The notes: a model not told the origin generated them from the letters alone. Positions 1 to 9,443 are shown, counted from the stretch's first letter. The stretch is DNA of 16,613 bases from JBBDSU01 sp040904825 (GCA_040904825.1 JBBDSU010000059.1:1-16613), one strand, 5' to 3'. Made by a program: numbers and translations.

Positions 1-2
1 GG

Positions 3-1610
3 TCACAGGACCTGTGCCATGCCTGCCTCGCCGCGAGGGTCAGAACCACCGCGCCAGTTGCCGTCGGCATCGATGGTGATCGCGAACGGGCGCCCGTAGG
101 TCAGGTTGCTGATCGGCTCCTGCTTGACCTCGTGGCCCATGTCCTCGATCGCTCGACGTGTGGATGCCTGAATGTGAAAGTCGAGGTGCACGGCCTGGCC
201 TTCACAGTGCATGCGAGGAACCGTCACAGCTTCCAGCGGAGACATGCCGAAGTCGATGACGTTGAGGATTGCCTGCAACGTTGCCGAGATGACCACGCTG
301 CCGCCAGGCGCGCCAGCGATCATGAATGGCTTGCCGTCCTTCAACACGATCGTCGGAACCGAACCGGTGTAACGGGCCTTGCCTGGCGCGAACGAGCGGA
401 TCCGTCCCGGGATCGGGTCGCCGAGCTTCATCGAGTTGTTGTAGGTGAAGCCAAGCCCTGGTGTCACCACGCCTGAGGCGGATCCCAGCGTGTGCGTGCA
501 CGTCACCGCGTTGCCAGCCTCGTCGTAAACCACGACGTGAGTGGTGCCCTGTTCCGGCTTCTGTTTTTCGAACTTGAACGCCTCGCCGGCCTTGATGCGG
601 TCGGCAAGCTCGGCGGCCCGCTCAGGTCCGCAGATCATGTCGACCGGAACGTCGTGGAAGTCCGGGTCGGTGAGGAACTTCATCCGGTCGGTGTGGGCCG
701 CCGACATGGTGCGCGCTAGCACGTCGAGATATTCGGGAGAGTTGTGGCCCATGCTCGCCAGGTCGAAATGTTCCAGGATGTTGAGCATCTGGATCAGGAC
801 CGTGCCGCTGGCGGGCGGGTACGACGAGAACACCTCGTAGTCGTGATAGGTGCCAGCTACGGGGTCGGGTGTTCTCACCGTGTAGTTGGCGAGGTCTTCG
901 GCGGTGACATACGACCCGTTGGCTTCAAGGTCCTCTGCGATGCGCCGGCCCAGCTCGCCCCGGTAGAACTCGTCGGCTCCGCCGCGGGCGATCGCCTCGA
1001 ACGTGTCGGCATAGTCAGGGTTCTTGAGGACCTCACCGACATCGAGGAACTCGCCGCGGTCGCCGAGCCAGATCTTGCGGCATGCCTCGGTCTTGGACAC
1101 ACGGTCGTAGCCGTCGGGCAGGCCTGCCTGGTTCTTGCGGACCAGCATGTGGTGCATGGTCGGAGTCATCTGCATGCCTTCACGTGCCATGCGGGCCGCT
1201 GGCATGACCAGGTCCTCCCACGGCAGCGTCCCGAACTGCTGATGGGTCTCCCAGAACCCTGCGACGAGCCCAGGTGTCATGATCGCTGTGTAGCCAAGTT
1301 CGCCGCGGTGGTCGTCGAACAGGGTGTAGTTGCTGATCTCGGTGACCCCGCGGAAATCTGCTTCCCACATGTCCGGAGTGACCTTGGAGCCCGCACGGGT
1401 GTGGAAGTCGATGGCGCCGATCCCGCCGCCCTTGGATGCGTCGAAGTACGTCACCAGTCCGAAACCACCGACGCCGCACTGGAACGGGTCGACGACCATC
1501 TGTGCGAAACCGGTTGCGATGAAGGCATCGAAGGCGTTGCCTCCCTGCTCGAAGATGTCGGCGCCGACATCGGCGGCTCGGGGCTGGGGACAGACGACGA
1601 TGCCTCGCAT
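3..1610 (-). CDS. ggt: Gamma-glutamyltranspeptidase-family Ntn hydrolase
   Basis: 535 residues, complete. The family makes an autocleaving precursor whose small subunit starts with the catalytic Thr. Here the sequence GTTHVVVYD places that Thr at residue 356, giving predicted large and small subunits of about 355 and 180 residues. GAPGGS (oxyanion region) and SDPRGEAG near the C-terminus also fit. The ATG at 1610 is chosen because GAGAGG sits about 9 bases upstream and similarity begins there; an upstream in-frame start at 1727 adds 39 residues with no family character. No signal peptide is visible, so it is probably cytoplasmic, unlike the periplasmic E. coli enzyme. Oddities: the FRE motif Arg that binds the substrate carboxylate appears as DFHTR, and the Ser-Ser pair before the PTIV strand reads Thr-Gly. 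It may therefore hydrolyse an amide other than glutathione. Family is secure; substrate is unknown. Confidence 0.92.
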   Translation of the reverse strand: MRGIVVCPQPRAADVGADIFEQGGNAFDAFIATGFAQMVVDPFQCGVGGFGLVTYFDASKGGGIGAIDFHTRAGSKVTPDMWEADFRGVTEISNYTLFDDHRGELGYTAIMTPGLVAGFWETHQQFGTLPWEDLVMPAARMAREGMQMTPTMHHMLVRKNQAGLPDGYDRVSKTEACRKIWLGDRGEFLDVGEVLKNPDYADTFEAIARGGADEFYRGELGRRIAEDLEANGSYVTAEDLANYTVRTPDPVAGTYHDYEVFSSYPPASGTVLIQMLNILEHFDLASMGHNSPEYLDVLARTMSAAHTDRMKFLTDPDFHDVPVDMICGPERAAELADRIKAGEAFKFEKQKPEQGTTHVVVYDEAGNAVTCTHTLGSASGVVTPGLGFTYNNSMKLGDPIPGRIRSFAPGKARYTGSVPTIVLKDGKPFMIAGAPGGSVVISATLQAILNVIDFGMSPLEAVTVPRMHCEGQAVHLDFHIQASTRRAIEDMGHEVKQEPISNLTYGRPFAITIDADGNWRGGSDPRGEAGMAQVL

Positions 1611-1698
1611 TGGGTGGTTCCTCTCGCGTTGTGTGGAGGGGCGGATTGTGGGCGGACCGTGAGACGGACCGTCAGTATGGCAGTATCCCACGACATGT

Positions 1699-1727
1699 TG
1701 GATAGTCCAGTGGATAACCAATGTCAA
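1699..1727 (-). promoter_or_regulatory. Candidate sigma-70-type promoter for the GGT-like gene
   Basis: On the minus strand a perfect TTGACA (1722-1727) is followed after 17 bases by TATCCA (1699-1704), which matches only three of six consensus -10 bases. A start near 1692 would give a leader of about 80 bases to the ATG at 1610. The -35 element overlaps the inverted repeat at 1721-1736. Assigned by eye only. Confidence 0.4.
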
Positions 1728-1739
1728 CTATGACATAGT
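1721..1739. promoter_or_regulatory. Overlapping palindromes, candidate operator in the divergent region
   Basis: Two inverted repeats overlap between the divergent GGT-like and MmgE/PrpD genes. One is ATGTCA-acta-TGACAT (1721-1736). The other is a perfect 13-bp palindrome, ACTATG-A-CATAGT (1727-1739). They cover the candidate -35 of the minus-strand promoter and lie about 60 bases upstream of the plus-strand start, the position expected for a dimeric repressor site serving both genes. No regulator gene lies in the window, so the binding protein is unknown. Confidence 0.45.
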
Positions 1740-1764
1740 CGCGTTAGGATAAATGAACCAAGCA

Positions 1765-1794
1765 TCTTGGGAGAGGGAATCTTGGGAGAGGGAA
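1765..1794 (+). repeat. 15-bp tandem duplication carrying the ribosome-binding site
   Basis: TCTTGGGAGAGGGAA occurs twice in perfect tandem (1765-1779 and 1780-1794). Each copy carries a purine-rich Shine-Dalgarno-like stretch, GGGAGAGGGA. The second copy is spaced correctly for the ATG at 1800. The first copy contains a TTG in the same frame that could be miscalled as the start (1767). Confidence 0.85.
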
Positions 1795-1799
1795 CCGAC

Positions 1800-3334
1800 A
1801 TGAATGAGTCAGCAACGACCACGCTCGCGCGCTACATCGTTGCGGCGGGTGAAAAGCCGTTGCCCGACGAGGTGACGGAGAAGGCGAACCACCATCTGCT
1901 CGACACCATCGGCGCGATGGTGTCAGGAGCGGATCTGCGAGCTGGCCGCCTGGCCGTGTCGTGGGCCGGCGGGGTTGGAGGGGTCCATGAGGCCCGGGTG
2001 CTGACAACTGATCTTCGCATTACTGCGTTCAACGCTGCGCTGGCCAACGGCATGATGGCGCACGCGGATGAGACCGACGATTCCCACGCGCCGTCGCTGA
2101 CACACCCAGGGTGTGCGATCGTTCCGGCTGCGCTCGCGGTGGCCGAGCACGTTGACGCGACCGGTGAACAACTGCTGCGTGCGGTGGTCCTGGGCTACGA
2201 CGTGTGTACACGGCTGGTCTTCTCGGTGGGACGTGATGCCACCAACGAGCGTGGATTTTCGACCCATGCGATCGGCGGGCTGTTCGGCGCGACCGCAGCG
2301 GTTGCGAGCCTGCTGCAACTCGATGAACGCCAGGTTCGCTATGCCCTGTCGTACGCGTGCCAATGCGCGTCGGGCGTGCGGTCATGGAATCGTGATGAGG
2401 CCCATGTCGAGAAGGCCTATGTCTTTGGCGGGATGCCAGCGAGCAACGGGGTGCTGGCCGCGTCGATGGTGGCGGCTGGCTTCACAGGCGTCGATGATCC
2501 GCTCGACGGAACCGGGAATCTGCTCGACATCTTGTCGGAGAATCCTGACAGGTCGCAGTTGTCGGCAGACCTCGGCGAGCGCTACGAGATCATGGGCGCC
2601 AACATCAAGAAATGGCCGGTCGGGTCACCCATCCAGGCAGCGCTGGACTCGACGCTTGAGCTCATCACCGAACACGGGATCGGTCCCGATGATGTCGAGG
2701 CAGTCACGGTCAGACTGCCGTCGATTGAATCCGGCGTCGTTGACAATCGCTCGATGCCCGACATCTGGCTGCAGCACATGGTCGCGCTGATGCTGGTCGA
2801 CGGCGGAGTGACCTTCGCGAGCTCCCAGGACTATGGGCGTATCGAAGACCCCGCCGTCAGCGCAATCAGGAGTCGCGTTACGTTGATCCCTGACGACGAG
2901 CTCAGCGTTGCGCGTCCACGGCGTCAAGGCATCGTGACGATCGAGACACGCGATGGCGGGTCGGCCACCCACCACACCCGGGCGGTCAAAGGCACCGCGG
3001 ANNNNNNNNNNNNNNNNNNNNNNNNNNNNNNNNNNNNNNNNNNNNNNNNNNNNNNNNNNNNNNNNNNNNNNNNNNNNNNNNNNNNNNNNNNNNNNNNNNN
3101 NCACGCGATGGCGGGTCGGCCACCCACCACACCCGGGCGGTCAAAGGCACCGCGGATGCGCCGATGTCGCGTGACGAGGTCGAAGCCAAGGTGCACGGAT
3201 TGCTGGCGCCGGTCCTCGGGAACGATCGTGCGAGCCGGGCCGTCGCCTCGTTCGGCGCGGTTCACGGGGTTGCTTCGGTCAGGGATGCAACCGCCGATCT
3301 GGCTGCCGGTGACGCAAAGGGTGGTGTGTCGTGA
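1800..3334 (+). CDS. MmgE/PrpD-family protein (interrupted by a false assembly gap)
   Basis: The family includes 2-methylcitrate dehydratase, cis-aconitate decarboxylase and iminodisuccinate epimerase. ATG 1800 is chosen over the in-frame TTG at 1767 because GAGAGGGA precedes it at normal spacing. Residues 1-400 are read before the N run: NGMMAHADETDDSH (83-96) then THPG (101-104) match the family's Asp/His active-site segment, and NIKKWPVGSPIQAAL (268-282) matches the conserved Lys segment. The usual GKAA-NG motif reads GGMPASNG (210-217). The N run shifts the frame. Removing it together with one 55-bp flanking copy (155 bases in all) joins residue 400 to a continuous 59-residue C-terminus ending at TGA 3332-3334, total 459 residues, normal for the family. 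The stop overlaps the GTG of the next gene (GTGA), so the two are probably translationally coupled. The exact reaction is not assignable. Confidence 0.88.
2947..3156. repeat. Identical 55-bp flanks around the N run
   Basis: Bases 2947-3001 and 3102-3156 are identical over all 55 positions and directly abut the N run on each side. This is the pattern of two contig ends that overlap but were scaffolded with a default-length gap. The offset of 155 bases is not a multiple of three and so breaks the reading frame, whereas collapsing it restores the frame to a natural stop. A genuine tandem duplication is much less likely. Confidence 0.92.
3002..3101. other. Assembly gap of exactly 100 N
   Basis: A round-number N run typical of scaffolder output and not a measured distance. 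It lies inside the MmgE/PrpD coding region. The matching flanks suggest the true gap length is about minus 55 bases, meaning the contigs overlap and no sequence is missing. Confidence 0.97.
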
Positions 3335-4314
3335 CGCGCAGCGATCGCGGTGTAGTGCGGGTGGTCGTCCTCGATGACTATCAAGGTTTGGCGCGGCGTT
3401 TCGGGCCGTGGGATCAGTTGGGCGCGCGTGTCGAACTGGTTGTCGTCGACCACCACGTCGCCGACGACGATGTGCTGGTTGCGATCCTCGCAGACGCTGA
3501 CGTCGTGCTGGCGATGAGAGAGCGCACGCGTTTTTCGCGCGAACGGATCGAACGGATGAGCAACCTCGGTCTGATCGTCACGCGCGGAATGCGCAACGCC
3601 GCCATCGACCTTGAGGCTGCAGCCGAAGCCGGCATCACCGTGGCAGGCACCGCAAGCCCTGGGATGCCGACGGCGGAGCTGACCTGGGCGTTGATCCTCG
3701 CCTTGGCGCGCAACGTCGTGGCTGAGGACCGGACATTGAAGTCTGCCGGCTGGCAGCACACGCTCGGCATTGAGTTGGAAGGAAGGACACTCGGAGTCAT
3801 CGGACTCGGCAAGCTCGGGACCAGAGTTGCCGAGATCGGCAGGGTGTTCGGCATGCGGGTCGTCGCATGGAGCCAGCACGTCGACGCCGAGCATGCCAAG
3901 GCCCAGGGTGTGGAGCCGGTGACTAAACAAGAGCTGCTCGCTACGAGCGATGTCGTGTCGATTCATACGCGACTCAGCGACCGCACGCGCGGGCTGATTG
4001 GTCGGGATGAACTCGCCATGATGCGGCCAACCGCCTACCTGGTGAATACCTCACGCGGACCGATCGTCGACGAGGCCGCGCTGGTGGAGGCCTTGGCGAC
4101 CGGAGTGATCGCCGGTGCGGGACTCGACGTATACGACACAGAGCCCCTGCCTGTCGGCCATCCGTTGCGATCGCTGCGCAACGTCGTGCTCACGCCGCAT
4201 CTTGGCTACGTCACCGAAGAGGGGATGGCCGCGTTCTATCAAGAGGTGGTGCCGATCATCGCCAACTGGATCGACGGGCGCCCGGTTCCAGAACTGCCGC
4301 GCGACTCAGGCTAG
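3331..4314 (+). CDS. D-2-hydroxyacid dehydrogenase family NAD(P)-dependent oxidoreductase
   Basis: 327 residues, typical length. Such enzymes interconvert 2-keto acids and D-2-hydroxyacids with NAD(P)H; relatives include phosphoglycerate and glyoxylate/hydroxypyruvate dehydrogenases. The Rossmann motif GLGKLG is at 158-163. The catalytic triad is visible with family spacing: Arg242 in NTSRGPIVDE, Glu271 in DTEPLP and His290 in TPHLGYVT. The stretch after the catalytic His (LGYVTEEG) departs from the common IGGxT/GxxT form. The GTG start overlaps the MmgE/PrpD stop by 4 bases (GTGA) with AAGGG about 9 bases upstream, so it is the second gene of a two-gene unit. It ends only 6 bases from the stop of the convergent beta-propeller gene. 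The partner suggests it handles a 2-oxo or 2-hydroxy acid from the same pathway; the substrate is unknown. Confidence 0.9.
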   Translation: MTRSDRGVVRVVVLDDYQGLARRFGPWDQLGARVELVVVDHHVADDDVLVAILADADVVLAMRERTRFSRERIERMSNLGLIVTRGMRNAAIDLEAAAEAGITVAGTASPGMPTAELTWALILALARNVVAEDRTLKSAGWQHTLGIELEGRTLGVIGLGKLGTRVAEIGRVFGMRVVAWSQHVDAEHAKAQGVEPVTKQELLATSDVVSIHTRLSDRTRGLIGRDELAMMRPTAYLVNTSRGPIVDEAALVEALATGVIAGAGLDVYDTEPLPVGHPLRSLRNVVLTPHLGYVTEEGMAAFYQEVVPIIANWIDGRPVPELPRDSG

Positions 4315-4320
4315 GTCTGG

Positions 4321-5489
4321 TCAGGTCAGGTCTGAGGCGATGTCCGTCACATCGATGAGGTAGACCCCTCGGAAGCCTTCATGGATCGAGTTGAACGTCA
4401 CGAACCGTCCCGACGGGCTCCAGGAAGGATCGAGGTCGCAGCGCAGATCCATTGAGCCCATCCACGGCGAATCCCAGCTGCCGAGGTGGACGGCTTTCTG
4501 GGATTCCGGGCCGTAGAGGTACAGGTGCTGTAGTCGGTCGGCGTCGGGGAATGTGTCGGTCAGGATTGGCCCGCCACCGACCCGGCGGCTCAAGTGCCCG
4601 TCGACAGCAAGGCCCCCTCGTGCGACAGGTTCACGGTGACCCGTTCGGTCAGTCACAAGGTGGAATCCGCGGCCAGTGTCGGGCCAGGTTGCCCATAACC
4701 ACAGACGGTCGTCGTCGAACCAGTCGAAATGTTTCGGCACATAGGCGAAGTCACACAACAGGTGGCGGTCGTCACCGTCGAGATCCATGGTCACGATCGC
4801 TGTCGGCCAGGTGTCGTCGGACCGATTGTGGTAGCGGAACGAGATGAGCAGCCGGGTCGATGACCAGTTGGTGAGCGACCGGCCGATGAGCAACGGTTGG
4901 TCGAGGTCTGCCGGGCAGTAGTCAGCGGCCAGCTCCGCGAACGACACGAGCAGCTTGGCTTCGCCGGTGTCGAGTGCCACACGAAACAAGCCGTCGTCGT
5001 CAGGCGCGATGGGCATCGGGGTCGAGGTCCCGTGCGCGTAGTAGCCGTAGCCGGGACGCAGCTCATGGACGCGGGCGAAGTTGTGGCCGAATCCGTAGCG
5101 CCCGTCACGAGACACGGTGAACACCGGATGGGCGATCAGCTCGTTGTCACCGTCGTCGACGGACAAGATCCGGCCCCGGTAGCCCGTGCCGTCGTAAGTG
5201 TTGAACACGATCGTGCGATCACGGCCGGGAATCCAGTGGGCCATCGCGCCAAGCTTGAAGTTCCAGGCTGTGGTTGTCGCCAGCGGGATAAACGTGTCGT
5301 CATCGTGGGTGTCAATGACCCCAACGATGGCTTCGTCGCCGGGATCGGGCATGTGGTCAGAGAACGGCAGCTTGTGAACGATGTGAAGTCGTTCTTCGTC
5401 ATCCCATGGCGGGACGACAAAGAACCCGTGCACGAAATGCTCGTCGGCAGGGGTAATGCGCCGTTCGACCGCGATCAGTTCGCCCGGCA

Positions 5490-5490
<1 letters not shown>
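4321..5490 (-). CDS. Predicted beta-propeller protein, oligogalacturonate lyase/TolB-like, function unknown
   Basis: 389 residues with no signal peptide or membrane segment, so probably cytoplasmic. The sequence shows repeated blade-like strand patterns: AWNFKLGAMAHWIP (75-88), then TIVFNTYDG (93-101), FTVSRDGRYGFGHN (124-137), DGHLSRRVGGGPILTDTFPD (297-316), and near the end DPSWSPSGRFVTFNSIHEGF (354-373) leading into a YLID strand. These resemble WD40-like/PD40 propellers of the oligogalacturonate lyase and TolB type. That is recognised from pattern alone, and a lyase activity is not claimed. Its ATG overlaps the stop of the upstream ATPase gene by one base (TGATG), so it belongs to the transporter operon and is probably translationally coupled. 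It could be a hydrolase, lyase or binding protein for the imported compound. Confidence 0.75.
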
Positions 5491-6565
<1,075 letters not shown>

Positions 6566-6569
<4 letters not shown>

Positions 6570-7627
6570 CGGTCGGCAACCTCGCTCTCGGCGGGACGGT
6601 CTCCGACCAGCTTCATCTGTTCGCGGAGACGCTCGGCATAGCCGGGTACTTCATCGGGGAAGTGGCAGCGCGACGACTGATGGTCGCCGACGGCGGCCAG
6701 CTCGGGCATGTCAGTAACACACACTTCGCGGTCACCCATCAGGTCACATCGGTCGTGGAACCGGCAGCCGGACGGGAAACTACGTGCGTTGGGCGGGTTG
6801 CCTCGGATCGGGATGAGCCGTTCAGCGCGCGCGTCGAGTCGGGGCAGGCTCGTTAGCAGCCCGATGGTGTACGGGTGCCGCGGCTGCTCGAACACCTGAT
6901 GGACCGTGCCGGTTTCAACGATCTTGCCGGCGTACATGACCGCGACGCGGTCAGCCATCTCGGCAATGACACCAAGGTCATGGGTGATCAGGATTGTCGC
7001 AGCGTCGGCGTCCGCCTTGGCCTTGTTGAGCACCGCCAGCACCTGAGCTTGGATCGTGACATCCAGCGCGGTCGTTGGCTCATCGGCGATCAGTAGCCGC
7101 GGGTTGTTGGCCATGGCCATGGCGATCATCGCTCGTTGCCGCATCCCACCCGAGTATTCGTGCGGGTACTGCTTGACGCGCTGCTCGGGGTTGGGAACGC
7201 CTACCCCGGCGAGCAACTCGATGGCCTTGGCTGTGGCGTCCTTGTCGGACAGATCCGCATCGTGGGTTTGCAGCGCTTCGGTGATCTGGAAGCCGATCGG
7301 CAGCACAGGGTTGAGCGCAGTCATGGCGTCCTGGAAGATCATGCCGATCTCGCGTCCACGAATCTGGCGCAGGCGTCGCCGTGGCATATCCAGCAGGTCT
7401 TCGCCGTCGAAGATCGCGGTGCCGCCAGCGATGTTGCCCGGCGGTGAAGGGATAAGGCCCAACAGTGACATCACCGTCACACTCTTGCCCGAGCCAGATT
7501 CGCCGACGATGCCGAGCGTCTCGCCTGGATGGACTTCGAAACTGACGCCGTCGACGGCGTTGACACCCGATTCGAGTGATCCGAAGATCACCCGCAGGCC
7601 GTCGACTTTGAGCAGTGGTTCTCCCAT
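6566..7627 (-). CDS. dppD: Oligopeptide/dipeptide ABC transporter ATP-binding protein (DppD/OppD type)
   Basis: 353 residues from the ATG at 7627, preferred over an in-frame TTG four codons upstream because GGAG lies 6 bases before it. Walker A GESGSGKS is at 43-50, the signature SGGMRQR at 159-165, Walker B LLIADEP at 178-184 and the H-loop His at 216. The C-terminal extension has Cys288, Cys294, Cys303 and Cys321, as in other oligopeptide ATPases. It is first of a three-gene overlapping unit (DppD, DppF, propeller). The two ATPases would pair as a heterodimer beneath the two permeases encoded from 9552. This ATPase pair is transcribed away from the permeases, so the importer is split between two units. 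Confidence 0.95.
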
Positions 7628-7713
7628 GGCTGGCTCCAAGTTCGTTCGTGCGCTGATGCCGACGTGTCACCGACGCCCATCCCGACATTCGCATCCTGCA
7701 TCGGGCGGGTGTG

Positions 7714-7741
7714 ACGATAACCCGTCGGGGGGTGTGAGCAA
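7714..7741 (-). promoter_or_regulatory. Weak candidate promoter upstream of the ATPase operon
   Basis: In the 179-bp space between the amidohydrolase stop and the DppD start, the minus strand has TTGCTC (7736-7741), 16 bases, then TATCGT (7714-7719). The match to sigma-70 consensus is modest. No terminator hairpin with a U tract is seen in this space, so readthrough from the amidohydrolase gene remains possible. Confidence 0.22.
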
Positions 7742-7806
7742 AGACTGATCTGGTTGGCGGATGTGGTGGGGGACCTTGGTCGGGGCGGTTGTTTGCGGGG
7801 TAGCCG

Positions 7807-9042
7807 TCAGTGCGACGGGCCGGCGTCGCCAAGCATCTGTTGCAGTGAACCGACGGTCAACGTTCGGCCGGCTGCACAGATCGTGCTCGGGCTGACAAGT
7901 TGCTGTGCCGTGGCCGGCATCTCGTCGTAGATCGCGAGGTCGGCGCGTTGGCCGAGTGCCAATGTGCCGGCAGGTTGGCGGCAGATCGCGGCCCCGTCGG
8001 TGGTGGCGGCCACGAGCACACGGTCGAAAGGCAGGCCGATCTCAACCATGGCCTCGATTTCTTCGAGGTAGGTGCCGGTGGAGTCGGTGCCGAGGCCAAT
8101 CTTGACGCCTGCCTCGACGGCCCTGGCGAAGGTCTCAGCATGGGGAGTGACCACACCTTCGGTCAGCACGGCTGCGCGGTCAGGGATGCCCGCGGCTTCG
8201 TTGAAACTGTTCGAAGCGATTCTGCGCATGTTCGCCAACGTCGGCACGTAGGCGACATCACGGCGTGCCATCTCTTCGAGTGTGTCGTCGTGGATGCGTA
8301 CACCATGTTCGACACTGTCGACGCCGGCGGCCACCACCCGCGCGACGGCATCGGCACCGAAGACGTGGGCGCACGTCGGCACGCCGGCCGATCGTGCTTC
8401 AGCGACGATGGCGGCGAGTTCCTCTTCGGTGAACTGCGGCAGTCCGAAGTCCTCGGCTGGGTAGTGAGACAAGCCTCCGGACCCCATGATCTTGATGACC
8501 TTGGCGCCAGCCTTGACCTGTTCGCGCACCGCCCGCCTGCAGTCCCAGGGTCCGTCGGCCTCGCGGCCGAATCCATGGACGTGTCCGCCTGTCATGACCA
8601 CCGGCCGGCCGGCGGCCACGACGGTGGGGCCGATCAATCCTTGGCCGCCAACGATGCGGGCCAGGTGGGTGTTGAGCCCGTGACGTGCGCCCAGGTCGCG
8701 CACTGTCGTGATGCCTTGGGTCAACTCGTCGAGTGCCGCAGTGATCATCGTTGACAGTGTCGTCGGCACGTCACGCGCGTCGAGCCACTCGCGCATCTCG
8801 GGAAGACCCCATCCCGGCAGCGGATCTCTCAGGGCATGCGAGTAGAGATGGTCGTGTGCGTTGACAAGGCCTGGGGTCGCTACACGCCCTTCGAGGTCGA
8901 TGACATCATCGCCATCAGCGATCGCCGGTCGTTGCCGGTCGATGCGAGTGATGACGCCGCCTTCGATGGTGACGTGGCTGGACTGCTCGTCGGGTCCCCG
9001 CGACGGATGCACGAGTTGGACGTCGAGAAGGTGGGTCCGCAC
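7807..9042 (-). CDS. Metal-dependent amidohydrolase, imidazolonepropionase/Xaa-Pro dipeptidase-like
   Basis: 411 residues from a GTG at 9042, chosen because GGAGGGAG lies 9-12 bases upstream; a TTG at 9099 would add 19 residues that show no family character and contain that very ribosome-binding site. Members of this amidohydrolase branch cleave amide or peptide bonds, including Xaa-Pro and Xaa-Arg dipeptides. Visible metal and catalytic set: HxH at 63/65 in NAHDHLYSH, a probable carboxylated Lys184 in VIKIMGSGG, His226 in CAHVFG, His246 in VEHGVRI and Asp320 in GLGTDS. Full set present, so activity is expected. No signal peptide, hence cytoplasmic. It sits between the two halves of the peptide importer and faces the permease operon divergently, which suggests it acts on the imported substrate. 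The exact bond is not predictable. Confidence 0.9.
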   Translation of the reverse strand: MRTHLLDVQLVHPSRGPDEQSSHVTIEGGVITRIDRQRPAIADGDDVIDLEGRVATPGLVNAHDHLYSHALRDPLPGWGLPEMREWLDARDVPTTLSTMITAALDELTQGITTVRDLGARHGLNTHLARIVGGQGLIGPTVVAAGRPVVMTGGHVHGFGREADGPWDCRRAVREQVKAGAKVIKIMGSGGLSHYPAEDFGLPQFTEEELAAIVAEARSAGVPTCAHVFGADAVARVVAAGVDSVEHGVRIHDDTLEEMARRDVAYVPTLANMRRIASNSFNEAAGIPDRAAVLTEGVVTPHAETFARAVEAGVKIGLGTDSTGTYLEEIEAMVEIGLPFDRVLVAATTDGAAICRQPAGTLALGQRADLAIYDEMPATAQQLVSPSTICAAGRTLTVGSLQQMLGDAGPSH

Positions 9043-9214
9043 GAACTTGCTCTCCCTCCGACCCGGTGCTGGGATCGATGTCTTCCTGTCATGCGACAAG
9101 CGCAGACAGGCACATTCTCCACACGAATTCGGATAACCCTAGCCAGATCCAGATAACAGGTCTAGCGAGTATCGAAGTTCTGACAGGCGGACCGGTGTGT
9201 TCGGCACGTGAGTC

Positions 9215-9243
9215 TTGACGCTCTACTAGGAGCCTCTTAGACT
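9215..9243 (+). promoter_or_regulatory. Promoter with palindromic operator in the spacer, permease operon
   Basis: TTGACG (9215-9220, five of six -35 consensus bases) is followed by a 17-base spacer and TAGACT (9238-9243, four of six -10 bases). Within spacer and -10 lies the interrupted palindrome TCTA-ct-AGG-ag-CCT-ct-TAGA (9222-9241), with all seven outer pairs matching. A dimeric repressor binding here would occlude the promoter. The downstream gene begins at 9552, leaving a leader of about 300 bases. Assigned by inspection. Confidence 0.55.
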
Positions 9244-9429
9244 TCGCCGGGCCAAGCGCACGCTTTCTCGATGATCTGGCCATAGAGGATGGGATTCGCT
9301 TTATTTGGCGTAAGACTGGTGTGGGAATGCGCGAAGATTTTCGGGATTGTTTGGTCAGTGGGAGCGACGTGCCGGCCGGAGTTGGGCTTCGATCGCGTCC
9401 AAGTTCCGTATAGAGTCTCGCGGTCGCGG

Positions 9430-9443
9430 CCGCATCGATGCGG
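9430..9443. repeat. Perfect 14-bp palindrome in the leader
   Basis: CCGCATCGATGCGG is self-complementary end to end. It lies about 110 bases before the first permease gene, downstream of the candidate promoter, and is not followed by a U tract. It could be a second operator, but palindromes of this length also arise by chance in GC-rich DNA. Confidence 0.35.

Noticed and set aside
744..1733. Plus-strand open frame of 329 codons opposite the GGT-like gene
   Set aside because: No recognisable motifs or ribosome-binding site; it lies wholly antisense to a secure Ntn hydrolase gene.
2947..3156. Flanks of the N run as a biological direct repeat or mobile-element target duplication
   Set aside because: 55 bp is far longer than typical target-site duplications, the copies abut the N run exactly, and collapsing them restores a gene. 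Contig overlap explains all three.
1767..3377. Continuous 536-codon frame through the N run
   Set aside because: The part after the Ns is in the wrong frame because the 155-base artefact is not a multiple of three. The correct frame ends at 3334.
9131..9158. Repeated GATAAC words upstream of the amidohydrolase as a promoter or operator
   Set aside because: Only six bases repeat and they do not form a good -35/-10 pair on the minus strand; chance is a sufficient explanation.
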